64,000 nt of DNA, taken from Guadua angustifolia (lineage: Eukaryota; Streptophyta; Magnoliopsida; Poales; Poaceae). Shown in pieces: positions 12,201 to 23,300 of this stretch. Positions within the stretch are counted from its first letter, which is position 1. Each line of letters begins with the position of its first letter. The stretch is from assembly GCA_036346375.1 (NCBI GenBank), contig CM070500.1:75396525-75460524 (forward strand), given 5' to 3'. The notes beneath the pieces were generated by a model. That model had not been told where the DNA came from. It did not search any database and was given only the letters and a program-made list of their open reading frames with translations. The translations under genes and the position numbers were made by a program.

Positions 12201-13546
12201 TCAAGATCTGCTTGCTCGGTCCAATATGACTGATACTCGTATAGATGCTACACCCATGGAACTTCACCTGCAGCTTTGTCCTTTTGTCCTACAAATGGTG
12301 TACCATTGCCAGATCCTTCTAGCCATTGTCAGCTTATTGGGAGTCTTGTTTATCCCATTGTTACCAGGCTAAACATTGCTCATGATGTGCATGTTCTCGG
12401 TCAGTTTGTTAGTGCACCTACTTCAGTTCATTGTAGTCATCTTCGTGTGCTGAGATAATTGAGAGGGATTGCATCCAGACGCCTGTTCTCAGTCAGTTTG
12501 TTAGTGCACCCAATTCAATTCATTATGGTCATCTTTTGAGATACTTCAGAGGGCCTGCATCCAGATGCTTGTTCTATGCTAGTTCGAGTCAGCTCCAGCT
12601 TCACGCTTACTCTAATTCCTCTTGGGCAAGTGATCCTATTGTTAGGTGTTCTATCACTGGTTACCGCATATTCCTTGGTAACTCGCTCATTGCCTGGAAA
12701 TCCAAGAAGCAGGCTGCAGTGTCACGTTCTAGTGCTGAGGCTGAGCTTTGAGCCCTTGCTACCGCTGCCTCAGAGATTATCTGGCTTTGTTGACTGTTGG
12801 CTGATCTTGGTGTCTCGTGCAATGCTTCTACACCCCTGTTGTGTGTCAACACCAGCGCCATTCAGATTGCAAGATCCAATCAAACACGGGTTGACTAAGC
12901 ACATCAGTGTTGATGCATCATTAACAAGGTCTCATTGCCAGCAATTGACCATTGACCTCAAGTATGCGCATTCAAAGCTTCATGTTGCAGACTTCTTCAA
13001 AAAGGCTCAGACTCAAGAACATTGGCTTCATCTACTTGAACTCAGTGCCTCAAATCCTCCTAATCCACCTTGAGTTTGAGGAGGGTGTCAAGAGACTCAA
13101 GAGTCGTATACATATTAGTAGTCTTTTAACTCTGGTGGTGCCGTCTTGGACATCATGACTGGACTTTCGTGTTTACTATCTTTTGTGTTGCGTGTTACTA
13201 TAATCAGCTGACTTAGTGCATCCAATTTAACCTTCCGCATATTATTGTAGTACAATTTCTGACAAGAATATTTTCATTTGGCAGGTTAATGCCGTTCCTG
13301 ATCCTCTCAGGGCAGCTTTGCCCACCTGGAATTGAGGGCACGCTGTTTGCTCTGTTCATGTCCATCAACAACCTTGGTTCGACATTAGGTTCATTACTGG
13401 GAGCTGCTCTCGCGTCAGCTTTGAGCATCTCATCAGCACAGTTTGACAATCTGGCACTCGGCTTGGGTGTACAGCTGATTGGCACTCTCGTACCGATTGG
13501 ATTTTTATTTCTGATTCCAAAGGAAATTACAGGACTAACATCATAG
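6284..13546 (+). CDS. folate-biopterin transporter (FBT/BT1 family) membrane protein
   Basis: Seven exons can be joined with GT-AG splice sites and continuous phase: 6284-6382, 7188-7315, 8028-8249, 8334-8792, 8885-9082, 9706-9843 and 13285-13546. They give 501 residues, the usual length of plant FBT proteins. FBT proteins belong to the major facilitator superfamily and carry folates or pterins; plant members are found in plastid or other membranes, but the substrate here is unknown. Visible family features are the hydrophobic N-terminus, SPSTSQFLVSVAYFPW and KPIYGILSDCIPI in the first half, a basic central loop (about residues 180-240, rich in K and R), and SGQLCPPGIEGTLFALFMS with NNLGSTLG near the end. 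The start at 6284 is chosen because it opens MAAAAASSSWAG in good context; the in-frame ATG at 6230 is the alternative. No frameshift is seen. The last intron (9844-13284) is 3.4 kb long and full of transposon remains. Confidence 0.9.
10002..10027 (+). mobile_element. Helitron 3' terminus in the last FBT intron
   Basis: A 7-bp hairpin (CCGTGCA/TGCGCGG with one G-T pair, 10002-10017) lies six bases before CTAG (10024-10027), which is followed by T. Hairpin plus CTRR next to T is the standard Helitron 3' end. I could not place the 5' TC end; it should lie downstream of 9843. Confidence 0.5.
11435..11570. mobile_element. small hAT-like MITE inside the copia remnant
   Basis: The left edge CAGTGGCGGAGCCAGG is the common terminus of grass hAT-type MITEs, and the right edge GGCTGGCTCTCCCGCAAG is a decayed inverse of it. 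The insert interrupts the copia frame between LAMSEELAALEH and the following RT segment. No clean 8-bp target duplication was found. Confidence 0.4.
12399..12575 (+). repeat. local tandem duplication in copia RNase H region
   Basis: The block around GGTCAGTTTGTTAGTGCAC at about 12399 recurs at about 12490 together with its following sequence (TTCATT...GTCATCTT, GCATCCAGA), a roughly 92-bp tandem duplication with divergence. It helps explain the broken frame here. Confidence 0.55.
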
Positions 13547-14895
13547 GAAAAGCCGGAGAGGGATACAGGCATAATCATAATTTTTATGGATAGGTCTGCA
13601 GTCCCAGGTCTTACTCATACATGCAAATTAATAGAAAGCAAATTGAAGCTAGCAGGAACGTAGTTGGTTTTGTTGGAAAATATATACAGGCATTAGGCTT
13701 ACTAGAATGAGAGAGTGTAATAGATGGTTAAGACATTACCAAGCGTTGAGCTTGAGCAAATGAAGAAATTATGTTGCCTCTGTGGAAAATGTACTAGTGT
13801 GAGAACATGTGTGCAACAGTGGAAGTGACATTTCTGCCGAATGATTTTATATTCCATGTCTTTGTTTTCTTTGCTGAAGTGTGTTTTTTTTTTTTTTTTT
13901 TTTTTGCAATCAGTTGAAGTCATTTTTCTAGTTCTTCACGCCATAGCAAAATTTGTAAATCTATACGAGAGTATGCTTTTCCTTGCAGTAAAAAAATTAC
14001 CAGTATTGTTATTTATGATTTTGGTGTACTTATTTCTACTGTTTCTAATTACGAGTTGGTGACGGTGTTCCGTTCTCTCTCCCCTCCCCCCTCGGCTATA
14101 CCCATGAAACTATCATTGTCTCGATCTTCTATATATTGGCGAATAGAGAGTTTTAATTCGGTTGAATATGCATGTATGCGTGATCTAAGGCGTATCAGAT
14201 TTATCTCAATCAGTCGATTCTATTTCTAAATATTGCACAACTGATTCTTTTTTCATATACTGCATGCATATAGCTTCTGAGTTACCATGTGCCTTTGAGT
14301 TGCCATATGCATCTTTTCTATTAAATATTTACTTGCGTGTGTAGATAAGATCATCTTTTTTTTTATCTAATTATGTATGGTCTTGATTTTGGCTGGCCAG
14401 CAGCATGCGCACGGCTATGCATGACGCGACTAGATAAGTTTGTTATATCTATCTCTACTAATTCTAATTAGGAGTTGGTGGTAGTACGTTTGTTCTCCAC
14501 CCTTATCCCGACACGTGTGCACACCCACATGGCTGAGTGAAAAGCGAGCAGTGGCCACTTCGGTAGATTGGATAGAATCATCCCGTCGCAGGAGGTAAAT
14601 GAATATGTATAACTCATTTATTGCTTTCCTTTTTCCCATTGATCTGGCATTCGAATCGGCAGCGATTGCTCCCAGTGCTTTTCGGATTGGATTGACTGAT
14701 TCCTTTCCGAAGGAAGCAGAGCTTTGATTCATGGAGTTGGGTCTCTTCTCGCATCTTTCCCTTTTGTTGCATTTCTTATTCGACGATTTCTTAATCTGGA
14801 TTCCATAGATATCTTATCAATTGCTGAATCTATATAACCCCACCGCTTCTTACTTCTCCTACAGATATGTTGAGCTTATTCGTTGAGCGGATGTA
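13547..14895 (+). other. 3' flank of the FBT gene, no gene seen
   Basis: It presumably contains the FBT 3' UTR. A run of about 20 T lies at 13865-13885. The rest is AT-rich without a recognisable element or coding frame. Confidence 0.35.
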
Positions 14896-15139
14896 ATGGA
14901 CGATTTTACTGATCTCGTCAATGCGGTGCAGGGGCAGGTCGCCGTTGGTGGGCGAAGAGATAGGCTGGTGGCGCTGCTGGATCTCGCCGCGGTGGATGAT
15001 GTCAATAGGTTGAGGGAGACGCTCGTGGGGGGAGGCAAGGAGACAGTGTAGTTGGTTGATAGGGTGTGGCTATGGTATGGATGGAGCAACGCGTATGAGC
15101 CACGCACACCGCTGATGGTGGCAGCCACATACGGATAAC
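14896..15139 (+). pseudogene. ankyrin-repeat CCCH zinc-finger protein, N-terminal fragment
   Basis: The plus-strand frame from the ATG at 14896 reads LVALLDLAAVDDVNRLRETL, then an in-frame TAG, then VDRVWLWYG and EPRTPLMVAATYG before a TAA at 15137-15139. Plant tandem CCCH zinc-finger proteins with ankyrin repeats (AtC3H/OsC3H class) begin with the same order: LLELAA.DDV, VDEVGLWYG, then RTPLMVAATYG. The zinc fingers themselves are absent. It is therefore a short broken copy, probably carried here by a transposable element or left by duplication. Confidence 0.65.
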
Positions 15140-17300
15140 GCCTACTTTTTTAATGCCTTTTGCACCCATAGGGCAGCAGGTAATGTCTCTTTCGGTCGAT
15201 CGATCGATTTTGAATTATGGCGTTACAAATTTACAATCCCAAGTGCTGTGATATTATTTAAGTTTGTGAAATTAAAGATAATTTTAAACTCGAGTTTGTA
15301 AATAGGTGCTTGAAATTTGTATGTTTCGATGAATTGATTTAAACATTTAACCATTGCACATTTAGAGTGAACATTATTATTCAAATAAGGTTAATTCTCT
15401 TTACAAATAATTTTTTATCGTAAATTGGGTTTCTGTTGCATCTTACGAATACATGGCTAGTATTACCTATATTATAGCCGGAGAGATCCGCGTGATCAGG
15501 GCTTGTGCCACGTCAGCATGTTTGCAAAAGACTCCTCGCGTAAACCGTATTTGCGTACAGGTCCTTATTGGCCAGTATGTACTATTAAGGTGATGGTAGC
15601 TTTTGCTGGAGGCCCTCAATAAACTGAATCTGCTGCTTGAAACGTCTCCGATCGATGGTAGCACACAGAAATACACATGTAAGTGTACAATGTACCAATC
15701 ATTCTTTTTTTTTTTTTGAACGAAAAATGGCAGAAGCTCTGCCATGCATTAAAAAAAAGTAAAGTACAATACAAAATAACCATCTGACATGAAAAAGTAC
15801 GAAAAGAAAATCCTCCCAAGACAAATACCGGCCGAAAGAGATAGGAGATAAAGGGTCGTGACTTGTAAATGCAAATAAAAGGATGGAAAGAAGGAATGCA
15901 AGAAGGGAACATATCCTATGGAGAGAGTTGCTGAAACCACTAACCCAACTAGAAAAAGTTTCAAAAATTTGAAAAAATCATGGATGTACATCTTGCTACC
16001 CCATCTACATATAAAATTTCATGATCAAATTCGCTAAAAGTAATAAAAAGACAAAGTTGATCATGACTTCGGGTCTCCCCTCCGCAAGACATGAAGCACT
16101 TCGCCCAATTCCAATCACGTGAAAGTCCGAGAAAAACCTAAATCTGGCAATCACCGTCCTGGAGTGAGTCTTGTCATATCACTACTCTTGTGGTAGAGAC
16201 GTCCTGGATAATTCGGCTAAAAACTGTGAGAAAGGGTTGATACACATTAGTGAAAATTCGGGCATTTCTTTCTTTTCATAGATTTCAGAAGGTGTATATT
16301 ATGATCCCGTCAACTTATATTTATTTACAACAAGTGCTAGCTAGTTATCTCTATACCAGATTTTTCTAAGGGCAGAGTAAGCTTTTGCCTATTACTCCCA
16401 AAGTTGTGGCAGAAAGGAACAGCGTGGGAAGTCTAATGACTATAAGGCTGACGCCGAACAACCGAGGCTATCCAGCAGCAGGTTAACAAAATTGACGAAA
16501 ATCAACTAAGAATTGTGAAAATTGACCGTATTGAGCTGGTTCGAATTCTAAACCGATCAGTAAACCAGTCAAATTTAAAAAATTTAAAAATTTATATCAC
16601 ATAAAAATTGACAAAAGTCGCTCAAAAAATTGGTGAAAATAACCCGTCAAAAATTGGTGAAAATGAGAGAACTTCAATAAAAATTGACAAAAGTCACTCA
16701 AAAAATCAACCGCAAGAAAAGTTCAATTCACCGGTCGATTTTCAACGAGAAAACCAATTGATTTTTTTATTTTTTGAATTTTTCCCAAATCATTTGATTT
16801 CGAAGCCCTTCGGTTTTTGGCAATTTTTGTTCAATTTTCATGATAAATCTGTACCGGTGAGGTCTCAATTTCCCAGTACAAAACGATTTTGTTAACCCTA
16901 CTACCCAGCTTATATCAAAGGAGAAAACAGACTACTGAGAAATTTCATTACAGTCGACGTAAAAACAATGAAATTTGAGCTACTGTTGCTCGCAATCCTA
17001 CCAGACCTGAAACTTTCTGTAACTACAAATCAGAAATTCAGAATACAATACACAAGAGTTGTTTCCCTTTGCCATCTTCCATATTCCATTTGTTATAAGT
17101 TTCAGTTGTTACAAAGAATGTAACCACTCGAGATGTAGCCCAGGGTCTGTGAAGATTAAGAACACTCCCTGGGGGTCTCATTTTAGCATAAAGAAAAGCT
17201 AAAGTTGATTGGTGACTTGGAAGAATGTGGCATCTTTTGGCCTTTGGAACAGGCTTGTGCTCTGCTTGAAGTGAAATTTTCTGATGATTTCGCTTCAGAT
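15140..17300. other. intergenic region between the FBT and kinesin genes
   Basis: It contains a retroposon tail near 15704 and a low-complexity stretch at about 16490-16860 rich in AAAATTGAC/GGTGAAAAT words, similar in style to the hAT-like element at 59009. The part next to 17300 is probably kinesin 3' UTR. I see no gene. Confidence 0.35.
15704..15775 (-). mobile_element. 3' tail of a poly(A) retroposon (LINE/SINE type)
   Basis: On the minus strand a sequence with GGCAGAGCTTCTGCCATTTT runs into CGTTC and a long A tract. This is a common 3' end of grass poly(A) retroposons. The other end and target duplication were not found. Confidence 0.4.
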
Positions 17301-20300
17301 TCATAGCCACCTTTTCACCTTTGCTGCTGAATTCACCGGAGGTGGCGTTTTGGCACCTCTTTTATCGGTTGAACCTGCCAATGGAAGCAGAAGCTCTTTC
17401 AGTAACAACTGAAGACAACAGAGAACATCCTTTACACTAACAACAGAGGGCATCAGGATCCAGAAGTAGAATAAAACTGACTGTTTTTTTCTTTGACAGA
17501 AATCTGTTTCCCATTTAGTGTTTATAAAGAATGCAGTTATAGGAACAAATAAAATCCAGCTCCAAGCATCAACTAGGAGCTAACAATATAGGCAGGAAGA
17601 CACCTATATGCTCAAAAGGCAATGGCAAGAATCCTTGATATTGATGATGTCTTGGATTGTATATCTATCAAGATTCAAGCATTACTCTATCCATGGGAAA
17701 AGACAATGCAAGCAGGTAAAAGAAGGTTATAGTGGTGCTGGCATGGAGCAAAGGATTGGTTAAGCAAGAATGGAGAATTCACATTTATGTGGTTCAGGCC
17801 ATCGGACCCAGGAGAATGGCAGTGGCTTGTACTCGCTGGCAGCACATCCACTGATTTGGCTATTTATTACACCTTCCATCAAATGACGAGACAATGAGAC
17901 ATTAGGATTCATCCTCTACACAGGGCAGCTACAGCATTAAGGATGTGAACATAAGAGCAAAACCGGGCTTTCTTTATTAAAAAAAACTTACTTATATCTG
18001 ACTTTCCTCCTAGAGAGGATCTGCGTGACACGGTCGACAGCGGTGGTGGTGGGAGACCTGTTAGTGATTGTCTTCTTCTTAACCTTGCATCAGTTTGAAT
18101 TGAAGATGGGCCATCATAGTTTGGGTTACTAGAGATTTTAGCAGAATGTTGAGCATTCCTAAAACATAGTAGCAGTAGCAAAGAAAGCTTAGTGCACGTG
18201 CAGCATTATTATACTCGTTTGTAAATATGTAGTAAAATTCAGCGTGCATCCCATGGCGTACCTTCTTTCAGAGCCATGAATCAATTTCCCTATGCTGCTC
18301 TGAATGGACTTTCTTAAATGTGATCCTTTCTTCACTGCGTTACTTGTGGTTGTTTTCTCCAATTTGGCAGCAGAAGGTTCATCAGTCTGATTCACTTCCA
18401 AGCTCTTGTTCCTTGATCTGCAAGGTGTTCTCTGGAGACTATCCAATCCTGATTGCTTGGATAGATTATAAACGTCAGGAGGTAGTTGACAAAAGGCAAC
18501 TGTATCGACTGTAGTAATTATCTTCTCGTTCTCCTCTCTAACAGGCTCTTCAGAGAATGTTGTGGACGCCTTCTATCACAATGGACAAGAAAGACAAAAG
18601 GTCAGTCGCTACAACATCAAACAATATGAAGTTATTAAGAGCAAGATGTACCTGTATTACTGATCTGTGGTGCTTGATGTGATTGAAGGCATCAATGCTA
18701 CATTCCTTGTCATGAATTGTCTCATGATCTCTGTTGAACTTCATCATCGAAAGAGGGATTTTGGCACATTTCTGTTTGGTATGCTACCTTTGCCGGTACT
18801 AGCATTCTCTAGGCTTAAACGACGTGGCCTTGGCGGGGTGTGCTCTGGTAGTTGCTTTGTTCTCTCACTCGTTACTACATTTTCCTTAAGTTTAAGTGAT
18901 GATTTTTCCAATTCTTTTGTTGCCAATGCCTTTTTAAGAGTGTCTACCTGAAAATAGGTTGAACATTAGATATTTTTTTCTTCTGTTTGTGGAACAACAG
19001 AAATACAGAAAGTCGAATATGTGCAACTGTAGAAATTCAATATACAATAATAACATGGAAACTAATCCAACATTTTATAGGGAGAAAGAGCAATCTTCAA
19101 TCCAATCTTTCACCCAAAGATATAATGATGAAAATACGATGGTCACATTGTATTGTTGATTGTAGCAAACTAGCAATAAAGTTTAAAAGAAATGCTGTTG
19201 TGGTAACAGAAAAAATTACCTGTCCTTTAAGCTCTCTTATTTCATTGCTTTCTTTGTTTGCATGGGCAGTTCCAAGTTCAACACTAGAAGCCCTTTGAGC
19301 AAATTTCAGAGTGCTAAGAGTTTCTACATAAGATTCCGCCTCCGGACTTATGTGAGCAAACATTAACGTCTTTGCGTTTCCCCCTATAGTTGGCATTGCA
19401 CAAACAATATCAAAGGTGTCACAGTTACATATACGGCATTATTTATGTATCAAAAGTTTTAGCATGGAACTTCCTTTATATTCTACATTTCTAATCCAAC
19501 AAAAATGATAAGACTTCACTGTCAGAATTACTGCATGGACTTATATTATATTTCAAGATAAGATATATACCATCAAAAATGACTTCTCAATTAGTCGATT
19601 AGTAGTGCTAATACCCATAGCTAGAATAATGCATGTAGAGAACATGTTCAAAGATATAGCCATATACCTAATGAACTCTGTAGTAATTGGGTGAGTTTGC
19701 TGTTTCTATAAGGAACGTGAGAATTCTTCTGAGCTAAGGCAGTGATGACATCTCCTAGGCAAGAAAGTGACTTATTAATATGCTGAGCCTCCTTCAATCT
19801 GTCTCCTGTGGCTTCTGACCTATCAACCCTTTCACTTCCTGCAAGATCTACCAAATGCAAACTGCTACGGCTCACATTGCCAGATATGTCGTCCCCATTT
19901 ACATGGACAGTCAAGATACTGCAAGAAAGTACAAAAAATCAATTGCAGAATATATTGGAAGGACAGGAAACCAAAAAGATCACTAAGCAAAGGATAATGC
20001 TGATGCAAACCTGTGGGAACGACTGCTTCTATGGTTCATTGCTGTTGGACTCGAAGCTCGATGTTTTTCACCCAAAAGCATCAAATCGATAACATCATCA
20101 GGAGACTGTACCGGGCACATCTTTGCATCTGGAAGGTTCAACAGACCATTTCTACTAGTCCTTATATCTAGTGTAAAATCAATGTCAGGAACCAACACAG
20201 TGACAAATCAGATAATATATAATAGAACGAAAAATAACAAGAATAGCACATAAGGCATGAAAGGATATTTTGTGCTTGAAGTGTCTTCACTTAGAAGATC

Positions 20301-23300
20301 ACGAACTTGCTCGTTGTATATTTCAACCATCTGCACTCTAATATCATACTTTACATCTTCCCTAGAAGTGGATATATTGAACAGATCGTTCAATGCCATG
20401 TAATTAATTCCCAGATCCTTAGATGACAACCCACCAGATGGGCCACACTAATCACCAACATGCACAGAAATTAGAACAACTAGATGTGATCAAATAAAGT
20501 GCCATTCAATAAGGACCTATGTACAAAGTATGATTTGCCTTATACCATTGTATGAGTTTTGCCGGAACCTGTTTGCCCATAAGCAAATATACATACATTA
20601 TAACCATCCATGACAGATCTAGTCAAAGATTGTGTCTCCTTATAAACCTCATCTGCACAGATTCGAGCATGAAGATGTAACAATTGGATAAACACAGAAG
20701 CATCCAAGTACAGTTTAGACCAATATTACCTTGAGTAGTTGTTGGCCCAAAAATTTTGTTGAAATGGAAGACCTTGCGTGTAGTTTGTGGCTTAAATGGA
20801 TCACAGACCATTATCGAGCCATCATTTCCAATATGTTCAATTGAAGAAATAGACTCCGAGTTAATAAGTGGTCTTATCCGGCAGAAGACTCGGATATTTC
20901 CTATAAAAGAGCTCTCAGAAATAATTCAAACAATAACATCAATAACCAAACTGAACTATACCATGTGATACCTCGCAATTCTTGAAGCATGTTATACAAG
21001 TTTCTGTTTTCTTTCACAGCTTGGTTATAGCCAAGAGCAGCTTTGGAAAGTCCACAGATATTATCACCTGTAAAGTTTGAGTTGCAGTTTTATATCACAC
21101 CACTAAAGCTTGACAACATGGCTTCTACACCTCTATAAGCCACAAGCCAAAACAAACAAAAGATTTTTCCACCAGATGAGAGAAGAAGCTTTAGCCCAAT
21201 TTGCACTACGAGAGAAGTTACTTCTCCAAACTTCCAAACCAAATAAGCTCAAGCTCGACTTAAACAAACTCAGCCTTGGAACACCGAAAAGGCGTGCTAT
21301 GGACTATGCTCAAACAGTATACCTAATTTGGTGATATCATCTTGAAATTGGGTCTGCAAAGACCTGAAGTCAACTTTAACCTCTTGAAACATTGTCTTGA
21401 GCTCCTGTAGAATAAGCACACCATTCGAGGACCATATAAGAGCAAACTAAAAAAGGACCATATAAGGTCAATCCAAAAAAAAGGGACCACATAAGATCAA
21501 TCCAAAAATGGGAACCATATAAGATCAATGTGGTATTTCATTAACACAAACAGACTAGAATTCATAAAGTTACTGACAATACTTGATATAAATAAGAAAA
21601 AAATATTTATTATATAATCATGAAACGAAAAGAAACCTCAAATGGATGATATTGGCTATTAAACTTAAATACAATAAATACAGCAGCATGAGATCTCACC
21701 AAAAGTTCAGATTCCTGTGCTTGCAAGAGGCGCTGTCTATTCTCAATCTGCGAGTTTGAACGCTACAAGGCACAACGGGGTAATGCATCATAACGTTGAA
21801 CAGCTTAACTTCTTGACTGTTCAGTATTATTTTGAATGACTGAAAATGCAAGATTAAAAAAAACCATTTTGTACATCATGGCGTTAAAATTGCTTCAGAC
21901 TTTAAAATCATGCGAAGTTTCTCAATATTATCTTACATTATAAATCATGACTATTATATGTTCAGTAATTCAGTTTAACTCTACTGCTATATTAGCAAGA
22001 TGCCAGCGCAACATGTGTCCCTGGGCTATAAAATATAATGCAGCTTAAGTTTTTTTAAAAACAATTTTTTAAAACATCATAAGCATATTTGCAAATTTAT
22101 AAAGCAAAAATTGATTTGTTTTTTTTTCTTGCAAGAAGATTACCCTACCAAGGGGCCTACTGATGATTATTTGCCATTTGCCTTCATGTCTTGTGAAGTG
22201 TGAACTAATCATAGGCCCTAATGTGGTTCAAGTAGTTATTCATGTTATGAATGCCACTTGTATTGAACATGAGGTCAATGGGCCAATACACACACACACA
22301 CATGAGAATATAAAAGAAAAGCCTATGTAAGACAATATCTATACAATGCTAGCAATCTCTATATAAGGCAACTAGCAATCTCTTATGCAAGGCAACTAGG
22401 ATACTGTCTAACACCCCCTAAACTCATAGTGGATCAACAACATTGAGTTTAGAGAGATAAAAGTTGTGCTGAGTTCTAGTTTGCAAACAGAAGCTCTTAA
22501 GACACATACTGAAGAGCCACAATCTGATCCTATACATATGACCGTATGTAGAAAACAACAACACTAATATGCTTGGTGAGCTCATGCTTCATTGGATCTC
22601 GAACAATGCTAATAGCACATGTACTATGAGATAAAAGAGAAGTTGGTGTACAAACAAAACACCAAAATCCTCAAGTAGCTAACGTAGCCAAGTAACCTCT
22701 ACTATCAAAAGAGCCATCGCTTGCAACTTAGCCTCAACACTAGAACGAAAAATTGTTGTTTGCTTCTTAATCTTTCAAGTAATGAGAGAACCACTAAGAA
22801 AAAAATAATAAGCAAAAAGAGACCAACAATCATAGTGATCACTAGCCCAGGTAGCATCAGAGTATGCCTAGAGCTGAACGGAGCTGGAGCAAGAAAAAAA
22901 AAGACGGCGAGAGATAGTTCCACGAAGATATCGTAGAACACAAAGAAGATGAATATAGTGGAGCTAAATGGGAGCTAAAACGAACTGACTCAAGATATAA
23001 ACTAGATATGAATTGTCAGGACGAGTGACATCAAGGTAAACAACAAGACTCCCAACAAGATGGCGATAGCGAATAGGATCCTCAAGAGGTTCACCATCAG
23101 TAGGTCGAAGGTGAACATTGAGCTCCATGGGAGTCTCAGCTATGTATTGATCAGTGAGAGAATCACGATCAAGAAGATCCTAAATATACTTCTCTTGAGA
23201 TAGAAAAACGGCCAGAAGAGACCTCAATCCCAAGGAAGTAGCAAAAAGAACCCAGATCAGACATGAGAAACTGCTTACTGAGACATGCTTTCACAAAGGC

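Larger units (their letters stand above)
10769..13200 (+). mobile_element. decayed Ty1/copia retrotransposon in the FBT intron
   Basis: Plus-strand pieces of copia pol are readable in several frames with stops. The reverse transcriptase region shows WTISQMDVKNAFLHG, ALYGLKQAP and LLLYVDDMLIIGDD, including the YVDD active-site motif. The RNase H region shows SNSSWASDP and KKQAAVSRSSAEAEL. Gag, protease and most of integrase are absent. Related sequences TGTCAAGAG...ACATATTAGTAGTC at about 10769 and 13087 look like the starts of the two LTRs. The element lies in the same orientation as the host gene, wholly inside intron 6. Confidence 0.8.

Noticed and set aside
20231..20268. Reading through 20268 as kinesin exon sequence
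   Set aside because: It reaches no GT donor in a usable phase, and the AT-AC splice restores the conserved motor.
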